In this document: positions 52,568 through 61,472 of the stretch, piece after piece
Layout of the letters: each line of letters starts with the position of its first letter
Numbering within the stretch: the stretch's first letter is position 1
Origin: Winogradskyella vincentii
GTDB lineage: Bacteria > Bacteroidota > Bacteroidia > Flavobacteriales > Flavobacteriaceae
Direction: 5' to 3'
NCBI RefSeq assembly: GCF_020166345.1
Contig: NZ_JAIUJS010000003.1
Coordinates: 496,001 to 560,000 of the forward strand
Length of the DNA stretch: 64,000 nucleotides
The notes under the pieces: model-generated
The model's database searches: none
What the model saw: only the letters and a program-made list of their open reading frames with translations
Told to the model about the DNA's origin: nothing
Translations under genes and position numbers: made by a program

Positions 52568-52609
52568 CGTTTTCTAATTTGCGGCGAATATAAAAACTTA
52601 AACATAAAA

Positions 52610-52640
52610 AAGCATCAAATCTTAATTTGATTTGATGCTT
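52610..52640 (-). terminator. intrinsic terminator of the symporter-acs operon
   Basis: AAGCATCAAAT (52640-52630 on the minus strand) pairs with ATTTGATGCTT (52620-52610) in an 11-bp stem with a 9-base loop, followed by a T run on the minus strand. Confidence 0.85.
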
Positions 52641-52669
52641 AACTCATAGGATTTTATTATTAGACACAA

Positions 52670-54577
52670 CTAAACAACATTGTCCATAATATCTTGAACG
52701 ACTTCAGGATTCAACAATGTACTTGTATCACCTAAATTACTCGTGTCATTTGACGCTATTTTTCTTAATATTCTTCTCATAATTTTTCCAGATCTTGTTT
52801 TAGGCAAGCCAGCAGTAAACTGAATTTTATCAAGCTTTGCAATAGGGCCAATACGATCGGTTATCAATTGGTTTATTTCTTTTCGAACATTTTCATGAGA
52901 ACGGCCTTCTCCTGCATCCTTCAAAGTAATGTAACCATATAGCGCATTACCCTTTACGTCATGAGGGAATCCGACAATTGCAGATTCGGCAACAGCATTA
53001 TGCTCATTGATGGCATCTTCGATTGGTGCAGTTCCTAAATTATGACCGGAAACAATAATTACATCATCAACTCTACCTGTTATCCTATAGTAACCCACCT
53101 CATCTCGTAAGGCACCATCTCCAGTAAAATACATGTTTTCAAAAGCAGAAAAATAGGTGTCTTTATAACGTTGGTGATTTGCCCAAATAGTCCTTGCCAT
53201 AGATGGCCATGGAAATTTTATACATAATCTACCGTCTACTTGATTGCCTTTTATTTCTTGTCCATTTTCATCCATAAGAGCCGGCTGAATACCAATAAAC
53301 GGCAATGTTGCATATGTTGGTTTTGTAGGAGTAGAAAAAGGAATAGGTGTTATCATAATTCCTCCTGTTTCGGTTTGCCACCAAGTATCTACTATCGGAC
53401 TCTTCTTCTTTCCTACATTGTCATTATACCAATGCCATGCTTCTTCATTTATCGGCTCACCTACCGAACCAAGTACTTTTAAAGATGATAAATCATATTT
53501 ATCAACTAATTCTGTACCATGCTTCGCTAATGCTCTAATAGCCGTTGGTGCCGTATAGAACTGATTAATTTTATGTTTTTGTACTATTTCCCAAAAGCGT
53601 CCAAAATCAGGATAGCTAGGCACACCTTCAAACATTACTGTGGTTGCACCATTAGCTAGTGGACCATAAACTATATAACTATGTCCTGTAATCCAACCTA
53701 TATCAGCGGTACACCAATACACATCTCCCTCTCTATATTGAAATACATTTTTAAATGTATATGCCGCATACACCATGTAGCCAGCAGTTGTGTGCATCAT
53801 ACCTTTTGGCATACCAGTAGAACCTGATGTGTAAAGAATAAATAATGGGTCTTCCGCATCCATTTCAACAGCAGAATATTCCTGATAAGCATTGTCTAAT
53901 AGTTTTTGCAACCAATAGTCCCTACCCTCTTTCATATGTATATCAGAATCTATACGTTTTGCTACGAGAACAGTTTTAACTTCTGGGCAATCTTCTAAAG
54001 CCTCATCTACAATACCTTTTAAATCAATAGTTTTATCACCGCGATAAGAACCATCTGAAGTGATAACCATTTTAGCATCACAATCATTAATTCGAGTTGA
54101 TAGTGCTGTTGAAGAAAAACCAGCAAAGACCACTGAATGTATAGCGCCAATTCTAGCACAAGCCAGTACTGAAACAGCAAGTTCTGGTATCATTGGTAAG
54201 TAGATACAAACACGATCACCCTTTCTTATGCCCTTATCATGAAGCACATTAGCAAATTTGCAAACGCGTTGATGCAGATCTTTATATGTGATGTGCTCCG
54301 CAGGTTCAATTGGGTCGTTAGGCTCAAACAATATAGCTGTTTTATCACCTCTTGTATGCAAATGTCTATCTATACAATTTTCGGTAATATTAAGCTTTGC
54401 GCCTTCAAACCATTTTATTTCTGGTTTACTAAAATCCCAGCTGAGGACGTTTTCCCATTTTTTACGCCAAACAAAATGTTCTTCAGCAATTTCTTCCCAG
54501 AATCCCTCGGGATTTCTAACTGATTTTCTATAAACCTGAAAATACTCTTCAAAATTTTTAATGTGATAGTTACTCAT
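52670..54577 (-). CDS. acs: acetyl-CoA synthetase (AMP-forming)
   Basis: 635 residues. It activates acetate to acetyl-CoA with ATP. YTSGSTGMPKGMMHTT is the AMP-binding P-loop (about 258-273), WWQTETGG and YFTGDGALRDEVGYYRITGRVDDVI bind the adenylate, GHNLGTAPIEDAI is the A8-A10 region, and TRSGKIMRR holds the lysine that is reversibly acetylated in relatives. It lies nine bases after a symporter gene and about 2 kb from the aceBA operon and its regulator, forming an acetate-use region. Confidence 0.96.
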   Translation of the reverse strand: MSNYHIKNFEEYFQVYRKSVRNPEGFWEEIAEEHFVWRKKWENVLSWDFSKPEIKWFEGAKLNITENCIDRHLHTRGDKTAILFEPNDPIEPAEHITYKDLHQRVCKFANVLHDKGIRKGDRVCIYLPMIPELAVSVLACARIGAIHSVVFAGFSSTALSTRINDCDAKMVITSDGSYRGDKTIDLKGIVDEALEDCPEVKTVLVAKRIDSDIHMKEGRDYWLQKLLDNAYQEYSAVEMDAEDPLFILYTSGSTGMPKGMMHTTAGYMVYAAYTFKNVFQYREGDVYWCTADIGWITGHSYIVYGPLANGATTVMFEGVPSYPDFGRFWEIVQKHKINQFYTAPTAIRALAKHGTELVDKYDLSSLKVLGSVGEPINEEAWHWYNDNVGKKKSPIVDTWWQTETGGIMITPIPFSTPTKPTYATLPFIGIQPALMDENGQEIKGNQVDGRLCIKFPWPSMARTIWANHQRYKDTYFSAFENMYFTGDGALRDEVGYYRITGRVDDVIIVSGHNLGTAPIEDAINEHNAVAESAIVGFPHDVKGNALYGYITLKDAGEGRSHENVRKEINQLITDRIGPIAKLDKIQFTAGLPKTRSGKIMRRILRKIASNDTSNLGDTSTLLNPEVVQDIMDNVV

Positions 54578-54586
54578 TGGGTTTGT

Positions 54587-55960
54587 TTAATTTGATTTCA
54601 ATTTAATAAAATATTTCTTTGATTCTATAACCACCTTAGGTGCGAGAATAATTGTTGTAAGCATTGTAGGTATAGCCATTAGGGCAAAAACACCATCAAT
54701 AAGGTTAATCATCGCCTCAAATTCTGTAGTTGCAGCGAGTACTATGCTTGCTATATATAGATAATTGTAATAATGCTTTTTGTCTACTCCTATCAAGAAA
54801 GACAAGCATTTGGTGCCATAATACGCATAAGAAAACAAGGATGACACACTAAAAAAGAAAACGCAGAGCATCAAAAGGTATTGGCCATATGGCATTGCAT
54901 TCTGAAATGCTGCAGCTGTAAGGCTTACACCATTACTACCTGTGGTTTCCCAAACACCTGTTACTAAAATCGCTAAAGCTGTTAAGGTACAAACCACCAA
55001 GGTATCTATTGCTGGGCCAAGCATCGCTACCAAACCTTCCCTAACCGGTTCATCGGTTTTTGCAGCACCATGTGCTAAAGGTGCAGTACCTAAACCGGCT
55101 TCGTTAGAAAATGCGCCTCGTTTTATACCATGTAATATCAATGCACCTAGAACACCACCAAGAAACGACTCATCTTTTGGATAATAATCTGCATTAAAAG
55201 CATCCGTGACTATTAGTGCCAAATATTTAGGAACTTCCGTGTAATGTATTGCAAGAATTATCATCACCAAAATGAAGTATAGGACCACCATAGAAGGTAC
55301 CAAGCGAGATGCCATAGTACTAATGCGTTTAAGACCACCAAGTATTACCATACTCGTAAAAAGCACTAATATCAGAGCAATGACTAGATTAGACTGAAAG
55401 GATACCTCTACGTCGTTTGGTATCAATATTATATCGTTTATTGCTTGCTTTAATTGGTTAACGTTGACTACTGGTAAAGCACCCAACATACCAAAGAAAC
55501 TAAACATCACCGCAAGAGGTTTCCAATGCTTACCTAAGCCTTCCATAATAAAGTACATTGGCCCACCTTGTACCACACCAGCACTATCCTTACCTCTATA
55601 TAAAATGGCGAGCGTAGATGTAAAAAATTTGGTAGACATTCCAACAATGGCACTTACCCACATCCAAAACATAGCACCAGGTCCACCAACGGAAATGGCC
55701 AAGGCCACACCTGCAATATTTCCCATACCAATGGTTGAGGACAGTGCTGTTGTTAAGGCCTGAAAATGCGATATATGCCCAGGATCATTTGGGTCATCAT
55801 ACTTACCACGTAAAACACTAATGGCATGTCCTAAATACCGAAATGGTAAAAACTTAGAGCGAATAAGCAGATATAAACCACCTCCAATAAGAAGTATGAG
55901 CAATGGTAAACCCCAAGCCAAGGATGAAAAATGCTCTAAAAGATAATTGAGTGTCTTCAC
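54587..55960 (-). CDS. AGCS family sodium (or proton)/alanine-type symporter
   Basis: 457 residues with about eleven membrane helices. Family marks include the opening WGLPLLILLIGGGLYLLIRSK, the conserved QALTTALSSTIGMGNIAGVALAISVGGPGAMFWMW (about 68-102), GVVQGGPMYFI and AFSNEAGLGTAPLAHGAAKTDEPVREGLVAMLGPAIDT. It imports alanine or glycine with sodium in relatives. It is nine bases upstream of acs on the same strand, so the two are co-transcribed; whether it carries an acetate-pathway substrate is open. Confidence 0.92.
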   Translation of the reverse strand: MKTLNYLLEHFSSLAWGLPLLILLIGGGLYLLIRSKFLPFRYLGHAISVLRGKYDDPNDPGHISHFQALTTALSSTIGMGNIAGVALAISVGGPGAMFWMWVSAIVGMSTKFFTSTLAILYRGKDSAGVVQGGPMYFIMEGLGKHWKPLAVMFSFFGMLGALPVVNVNQLKQAINDIILIPNDVEVSFQSNLVIALILVLFTSMVILGGLKRISTMASRLVPSMVVLYFILVMIILAIHYTEVPKYLALIVTDAFNADYYPKDESFLGGVLGALILHGIKRGAFSNEAGLGTAPLAHGAAKTDEPVREGLVAMLGPAIDTLVVCTLTALAILVTGVWETTGSNGVSLTAAAFQNAMPYGQYLLMLCVFFFSVSSLFSYAYYGTKCLSFLIGVDKKHYYNYLYIASIVLAATTEFEAMINLIDGVFALMAIPTMLTTIILAPKVVIESKKYFIKLKSN

Positions 55961-55987
55961 TGCCGTTAAAAATAAGGAATCTAAAGG

Positions 55988-56040
55988 ACTGTTTATAATT
56001 TCTTACAATAGCATAGCTAATCTATTGAATTCCAATTTTC
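55988..56040 (+). repeat. upstream repeat copy A (regulator gene)
   Basis: 53 bases, identical at 46 positions with copy B at 59012-59064. The copy begins 145 bases before the AraC-type regulator ATG, and copy B begins 143 bases before the DUF6090 ATG. The core TTACAAYAGMATRGCTAATCTATTG includes an inverted CAATAG/CTATTG pair. Confidence 0.85.
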
Positions 56041-56132
56041 AAACTTAAAACATCGTTTATCATCTGATAAAAACTTATTAAGTTTTATTTGTTTAACTTG
56101 TATTGCCTCTCTTAAAGAAATTCGATATGTAA

Positions 56133-58109
56133 ATGGGTACTGACCAAGAATTACACAAAAGAATTCAAGAAAAACAATCAAGGGAAACTCTGGTCGACAA
56201 ACTGACCAAAGTAATTGAGTCCAACCTTAACAACGATCAATTCGGGGTCGATGCACTTGCACGAGCATCCGGAATGAGCCGATCTAGTCTTCATAGAAAA
56301 CTGCAAAAGCTCTTAGGAGTGTCTACAAGCCAATTTATTCGGGAATATCGATTAAAAAGGGCCTTGGAGATTATGACAAATGAAGGAACTACAGCCTCTG
56401 AAACCGCTTATCGAGTAGGGTTTGGTAGCCCAACCTATTTCAATACATGTTTCCATAAGTACTTTGGCATTACTCCTGGCGAAGTCAAATCAAAAAACAG
56501 CGATGAAATTATAAAACTTATCCATGGAGGGAATACTAAACCTGTAAAAGTTAAAACTAAAAAAAGATTGATTTGGCTAATATTATTAGTACCTGTATTT
56601 GCTTGGGCAATCTTTAGTTTTCTAGGTCCAGACACCAAGGACAAACAAGAATTGGGAAAAAGGGGCACAAGCATTGACGAAAAAACCATAGCTGTACTAC
56701 CCATAAAAAACTGGACAGGAAATCCCGATTTAGAATATATCTCTGATGGTATGACAGATGCTGTAATCTCTAGACTTACAAAAATCGATGCTATTGAAAA
56801 AGTGGCGCCCTTTGCTTCAGTCTTGCAATACAAGGATAGTGAAAAAACAATTGAGTTAATCGCCCAAGAATTAGGTGTTACAAACCTTTTGCAAGGAAAT
56901 CTTCAAATTTCAGGCAATCAAATTAAAATCAACTTACAATTAATTCACGGGAATTCTAATGTTCATCTTTGGTCTGAAGAATATACAAAAGAATGGAAAA
57001 GTGATGAAATCTTTAAGATTCAAGCCGAAGTGGTCGAGTCCATAGCCAAAAATATGAGCGCAAGTATTTCTGAAAACGAATTAGCAGCTATCCAAAAAAT
57101 ACCCACTAAAAGTAAATTGGCCTATTCCTTTTTCCTTCAGGCCGAGTTTCAACGTAACAAAGCCAATGAATCAACCTACAAGAATGCTATTGACCTTTAT
57201 AAAAAATCCATTGCCTTAGATTCCAATTTTGTGGAAGCCTATACTAGCCAGGCAAGAGTATGGAGTTTTGGAGGATTGGTTTGGGGAATTTTTGACGAAC
57301 GTACTGCATGGAAGAATACCAAGGGTCTATTAGAAAAAGCACTCAAAATTGATCCAGGTAATAAAGAGGTGGAAGAAGAACTGTATTCTGGCTATTTCTA
57401 TTATGACTGGAATTTTGAATTGGTAGAACCGTATTATCAGACTATATTCAAAGATGCATATTATGATGATACACCCTCTTTAATTGCAGATTATGCTATC
57501 AAAACAGGAAGATACACCCAAGCGGCAGAGGGAATGGATCAACTTCTCTTGATAGATCCCTCTTTTGGAGTTCTTTTCTGTTTTAAGGCCGAAACGTTAA
57601 TGTTCCTCAATAAACCCAACGAAGCACTAAAATTGTTGGAAAGCACTAATAGTTTGTACGACGACAACCTTTGGTATTTGCGTGAATCTGCAAAGAACTA
57701 CTATTACCTCGGAGAATTTGAAAAGTCAAAACATCAACTAGATAAAATTTTAACCAAATTTCCTGATTACCCACCAATCTTAATGTGGATGAACGCCGTT
57801 TATGCCAAAATGGATGACGATGAAAAAAATACTGCCATGTACTTGACACAACTGCATAAGGCATACCATTCAGGTTCATCAGGTAGTCCTGCCTGGTTTC
57901 TGGCCATGTACCATTGCCATTTAAAAGATTACGAAGAAGCCTTTGTTTGGTTACAAAGGTCCTATGAACGGCACGAGGTGGAACTTACATGGCTTCGCGA
58001 AGAACCACTTTTGGCTCCTGTAAGAAACGATCTACGATACAAAGAACTTTATAAAAACATAGGTTTCTCAAGTATTGGCTTGCCCATAAAGTCGACTTCC
58101 GAATTTTGA
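56133..58109 (+). CDS. membrane-bound AraC-type regulator with TolB-like and TPR domains
   Basis: 658 residues. An AraC-type HTH region is first (about 20-120; DQFGVDALARASGMSRSSLHRKLQ, then YRLKRALEIM and GFGSPTYFNTCFHKYFGITPGE), then a single membrane helix (about 146-164), then a FlgO/TolB-like domain (EKTIAVLPIKNW, YISDGMTDAVISRL, about 180-310) and several TPRs to the end. The topology is that of a one-component ToxR/CadC-like transmembrane regulator, with an AraC-type instead of a winged-helix DNA domain. It is divergent from the symporter gene. Its upstream DNA is repeated before the DUF6090 gene. Confidence 0.9.
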   Translation: MGTDQELHKRIQEKQSRETLVDKLTKVIESNLNNDQFGVDALARASGMSRSSLHRKLQKLLGVSTSQFIREYRLKRALEIMTNEGTTASETAYRVGFGSPTYFNTCFHKYFGITPGEVKSKNSDEIIKLIHGGNTKPVKVKTKKRLIWLILLVPVFAWAIFSFLGPDTKDKQELGKRGTSIDEKTIAVLPIKNWTGNPDLEYISDGMTDAVISRLTKIDAIEKVAPFASVLQYKDSEKTIELIAQELGVTNLLQGNLQISGNQIKINLQLIHGNSNVHLWSEEYTKEWKSDEIFKIQAEVVESIAKNMSASISENELAAIQKIPTKSKLAYSFFLQAEFQRNKANESTYKNAIDLYKKSIALDSNFVEAYTSQARVWSFGGLVWGIFDERTAWKNTKGLLEKALKIDPGNKEVEEELYSGYFYYDWNFELVEPYYQTIFKDAYYDDTPSLIADYAIKTGRYTQAAEGMDQLLLIDPSFGVLFCFKAETLMFLNKPNEALKLLESTNSLYDDNLWYLRESAKNYYYLGEFEKSKHQLDKILTKFPDYPPILMWMNAVYAKMDDDEKNTAMYLTQLHKAYHSGSSGSPAWFLAMYHCHLKDYEEAFVWLQRSYERHEVELTWLREEPLLAPVRNDLRYKELYKNIGFSSIGLPIKSTSEF

Positions 58110-58301
58110 TTGGAACAAACTAACCTATCAACATCATTTAAAGGTTCTGCACCATAATTTCAATCTTCGCACAAAATTTAAAATCAACGCAACATGCCTG
58201 TTAGGCAGTGTTTTACTCTTCTTTTCATCTTTGTTTCAATCAAATACTGATGCAAGAAAATCTTGAATTAAAATCAATTATAAACACTTAAATCAATTAT
58301 T

Positions 58302-58805
58302 ATGAAATCAAAATTAAAGTTGGCATGTATTATTTTATTAGGCTTTTTAACGAGCAGCTGTAACGCACAAATGGAGAAAGCTAAAGTAGATTTGATCAAT
58401 GAGGAATTCCCAGAAGCAAAACAGGAAGTAATGGAAACTTTTGGAGCAATAGCTCAGAGTATTAAGGATAAAGATTTAGATAAGCTAATTTCTTTTCATG
58501 CGTATAGCAATAAGTTTACAGAATTTAAAAATGGCGAGCCAAGAAACGGGAGCGAAGCAAATGAAGCTCATGAACGTGGTGTTTTTGGATCTGTGAGCGA
58601 AGTCGTTAAATTTGATGCTAATGATTTAAAGATCGCTGTTTATGGTAATGTAGCCAATTTAACATTTCACTCAGATTTTCATCTCAAATTCGGTGAAGAC
58701 CTAGTTGTAGTAAATGATCAAATTACTTTGCTATTCGTTAAAACATCCGATGGGTGGAAAATGGTTCACGAGCATCATTCTCCTTTAAAAAAAGAGGAAA
58801 ATTAA
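58302..58805 (+). CDS. NTF2-like (SnoaL/DUF4440-type) lipoprotein
   Basis: 167 residues. The signal peptide ends in the lipobox LTSSC (Cys20), so it is lipid-anchored. The mature part is a cone-shaped alpha/beta NTF2-like domain: the AIAQSIKDKDLDKLISFH helix (about 49-66), GSEANEAH, and the closing strands ITLLFVKTSDGWKMVHEHHS, typical of SnoaL-like and DUF4440 proteins, which bind small ligands or act on ketones. No strict catalytic pair is seen. It follows the AraC-type regulator gene and ends at a strong terminator. Confidence 0.85.
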   Translation: MKSKLKLACIILLGFLTSSCNAQMEKAKVDLINEEFPEAKQEVMETFGAIAQSIKDKDLDKLISFHAYSNKFTEFKNGEPRNGSEANEAHERGVFGSVSEVVKFDANDLKIAVYGNVANLTFHSDFHLKFGEDLVVVNDQITLLFVKTSDGWKMVHEHHSPLKKEEN

Positions 58806-58840
58806 AACTATCCTACAATAATCATTAGAGATTATTAAAC

Positions 58841-58867
58841 AAGCGCAAATCAATTTAACTTGCGCTT
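58841..58867 (+). terminator. intrinsic terminator of the NTF2-like gene
   Basis: AAGCGCAA (58841-58848) pairs with TTGCGCTT (58860-58867), followed by seven T. Confidence 0.85.
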
Positions 58868-58883
58868 TTTTTTATGCTTTTAT

Positions 58884-58976
58884 TCATTTCTCAAAATAAG
58901 CATACCCAAATCCATAACGGCTAATTCTTTTTTTTTGAGCGATTAAGAAATAAAGTCCATGACCAATAAGAGGCAT
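58884..58976 (-). pseudogene. short membrane-like frame, possible gene remnant
   Basis: A 30-residue frame opening MPLIGHGLYFLIAQKK and ending in an aromatic segment before TGA. It lies between two plus-strand genes, has a membrane-like first half and no promoter, and in-frame codons upstream reach a stop after eight codons. It could be the tail of a lost small membrane-protein gene or chance. Confidence 0.25.
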
Positions 58977-59011
58977 AAACAACAGTAAATGACAGACTCA
59001 TAATATAACAA

Positions 59012-59064
59012 ACTGTTGATAATTTCTTACAACAGAATGGCTAATCTATTGATTTTCAATTTTG
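59012..59064 (+). repeat. upstream repeat copy B (DUF6090 gene)
   Basis: 53 bases, 46 identical to copy A (55988-56040), at nearly the same distance from the next start codon. Looser similarity continues toward the start codon, including GCCTC and AAAGAAA blocks, so the whole upstream region seems duplicated. Confidence 0.85.
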
Positions 59065-59154
59065 AATCCTCTAAATTCGCTTATCAAACAATAAAATCAA
59101 TTACAACTGAATTTATCTAACTGTTAGCCTCCATTAAGACACAAAGAAAAATCA

Positions 59155-60219
59155 ATGATAAAATTCTTTAGAAAAATAAGACAGCAATTGCTCAAAGAAA
59201 ATAGCGTTGGTAAGTATTTCCTCTACGCCATTGGCGAAATTGTTCTTGTTGTAATAGGGATTTTGATTGCGGTTCAGTTGAATAATAGAAACCAGGATCG
59301 GGTTCAGCAAAAAGAGATAGAAACCATCCTGATCAAGATACAAAAAGAGATTGTCTCAGATTTACATTACAGTAATGGTAGGCTTAGAAATTTTGTAGAG
59401 AGAGATTCCTTAAAAAATCGAATCCTCAAGCGCCAGATTACCTACGACGAATTAAAGACCGGTAAAACTAACCTATTTCACTTCAGCAATCGTTATTTCC
59501 TTTTTAGTATGAAAATAGCAGGCTATGAACAGTTAATGGAGCATCTTGATGACATGCCTGAAAAATATGACGATCTTTTACGACGACTTGATAGACATTA
59601 CCGGTCTGGAACAATACAGAGAACCAGAGCTAAATTAGACATTTACGAAGTTGTTCAGAATTATAATAATTATTTGGCAGAACATGAATCCTGGTATGGG
59701 CAAGACCGGTATCATAACACAATTAGTGACGCTCAAATCAATTTTTATTTGAATGATCCTTATTTTTTAAACCATATCACCAGATTAAATCAAGCAATCA
59801 ATACATCAATGCGTGAACTGGTACGTTGGCGTATTGTGGCTATCAGGATTTTTCACGAGATCAATGAACTCTTAGGCGAAAACCGTCAAACGGTACCAGA
59901 TATTGCAAGAACTACAAGCCTCAACTCGGCATCAGAAAGCTCCAAATATGTAGGAACCTATGTCCTTTCCAAAGGACCAAAAAACACCGATTTAGGTAGC
60001 AGGTTGGAAGTGACCTCCAATAAAAATGATCTATTTATCCAATACCGTGATGAGCGCGAACCCATTCAGTTAAGGATCATGCATGAAACTAAGCCTTGGT
60101 TTGTCCTAAATAGGTTTGCATCTACTGTTTTTCGATTTGAACATAGTGGACCAAACACCATTTCTGTGGTTCTTGGTAACCATGATCAGACCTCTTGGGT
60201 AAAAATGGATGACAACTAA
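59155..60219 (+). CDS. DUF6090 family membrane-anchored protein
   Basis: 354 residues. The N-terminus MIKFFRKIRQQLLKENSVG and the following helix YAIGEIVLVVIGILIAVQLNN (about 24-44) are diagnostic for DUF6090, a Bacteroidota family with one N-terminal membrane helix and a long helical soluble part (about 45-240). The C-terminus here adds a beta-rich domain (about 262-354) beginning KYVGTYVLS. Its function is unknown. Its upstream DNA matches that of the AraC-type regulator gene, so the two are likely controlled together. Confidence 0.87.
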   Translation: MIKFFRKIRQQLLKENSVGKYFLYAIGEIVLVVIGILIAVQLNNRNQDRVQQKEIETILIKIQKEIVSDLHYSNGRLRNFVERDSLKNRILKRQITYDELKTGKTNLFHFSNRYFLFSMKIAGYEQLMEHLDDMPEKYDDLLRRLDRHYRSGTIQRTRAKLDIYEVVQNYNNYLAEHESWYGQDRYHNTISDAQINFYLNDPYFLNHITRLNQAINTSMRELVRWRIVAIRIFHEINELLGENRQTVPDIARTTSLNSASESSKYVGTYVLSKGPKNTDLGSRLEVTSNKNDLFIQYRDEREPIQLRIMHETKPWFVLNRFASTVFRFEHSGPNTISVVLGNHDQTSWVKMDDN

Positions 60220-60380
60220 AATATTGAAACTAATAAACGAATAACGACAGGATAATAAATTCTATGAAGTTCATGCCTCCCTTTTGGTCGCCACGCCACA
60301 TACACAAAAACGATAAGCGCTTCTCCCAATAACTCCATTAATTCTCTAAATACTACATTTGTATCTATACTAACTAATCT

Positions 60381-61472
60381 TTGAGAACCAATAGGCTATA
60401 TTTTATTGATGCAGTGCGTGCATTTGCCATCTTAATGATGCTGCAAGGGCACTTTATTGATACCCTGTTAGACGTTAACTTTAGAGATGAGAACAATACT
60501 GCGTTTCAAATTTGGACCTACTTTAGAGGGATAACCGCACCCACCTTCTTTACCATTTCTGGGCTTATATTCACCTATCTGCTTATCAGAGCAAAACAAA
60601 AAGGCACTGCAAAACAGCGCATGCGTAAAGGATTGATAAGAGGATTGATGCTCATAGGTATCGGTTATCTTTTGCGCGTACCAATTTTTGAGTGGCTGGT
60701 CGGTGAGTTTAACAGCTACTTTTTGGTTGTTGATGTGTTACAATGCATAGGTTTATCGCTAATTGGTGTTGTCCTCTTCTATAAACTAACACTTAAAAAC
60801 ACCTTGGTTTTTTCGGTTTTAATGTTACAGATTGGGATATTAATTTTCACTACAGAGCCTTTATATCGCGACTTAGTTCTGACAAATGTACCTGAGTTTT
60901 TGGCAAACTATATGACCAAATCACACGGTTCTGTTTTTACCATTTTACCATGGTTTGGATACATGGCCTTTGGTGCTTTTATTGCTACCTTGTTCTATGG
61001 TTATGTTGACAGACCAAAGTTTAAACCAAGTATTATAGCTGGTTTTATTATCGTTGGCTTATTTTTAATTAACACCTCATCTTATGCGTTGATGAAACTC
61101 TATTACTGGAGTGATTTCATTTTGCTAAAAGAGGTGGCCTATTTTAATTATCTATACACCAGGTTAGGAAATGTGCTTATTCTATTCGCAATTTTTTATT
61201 TGTTTGAATCTATTGTAAAACAACCCTTAATATTAAAAATTGGTCAGAAGACCCTATCTATTTACGTGATTCACTTTATTATTATCTGGGGAAGTTTTAC
61301 GGGTTATGGTTTACATCAGATCATAGGCAAAACCTTAGTGCCTTGGCAAGCTATTTTGGGAGCCTTAATATTCTTAACCGTAGTTTGCTTTATATCCTTC
61401 CATTATGCCAAGACCAATGCCTTTGTATATTCTAAAATCAGAATATTAATAGATAAGATAAAGCGTATTTAA
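60381..61472 (+). CDS. acyltransferase-like membrane protein (heparan-alpha-glucosaminide N-acetyltransferase/DUF1624-like)
   Basis: 363 residues with about ten membrane helices. The opening RLYFIDAVRAFAILMMLQGHFIDTLL and FFTISGLIFTYLL match the HGSNAT/DUF1624 family, which moves an acetyl group across a membrane using the histidine of a QGHF-like motif. The start is TTG at 60381, because an in-frame TAA lies six bases before it and the next ATG would delete the conserved first helix. Its end overlaps the convergent LysR gene by four bases. Acceptor unknown. Confidence 0.82.
   Translation: MRTNRLYFIDAVRAFAILMMLQGHFIDTLLDVNFRDENNTAFQIWTYFRGITAPTFFTISGLIFTYLLIRAKQKGTAKQRMRKGLIRGLMLIGIGYLLRVPIFEWLVGEFNSYFLVVDVLQCIGLSLIGVVLFYKLTLKNTLVFSVLMLQIGILIFTTEPLYRDLVLTNVPEFLANYMTKSHGSVFTILPWFGYMAFGAFIATLFYGYVDRPKFKPSIIAGFIIVGLFLINTSSYALMKLYYWSDFILLKEVAYFNYLYTRLGNVLILFAIFYLFESIVKQPLILKIGQKTLSIYVIHFIIIWGSFTGYGLHQIIGKTLVPWQAILGALIFLTVVCFISFHYAKTNAFVYSKIRILIDKIKRI

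Larger units (their letters stand above)
58806..59154. other. 349-base gap: terminator, short remnant-like frame and repeat copy B
   Basis: It holds the terminator at 58841-58867, a 30-residue minus-strand frame (58884-58976), and the duplicated upstream region beginning at 59012. No complete gene is visible. Confidence 0.7.
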
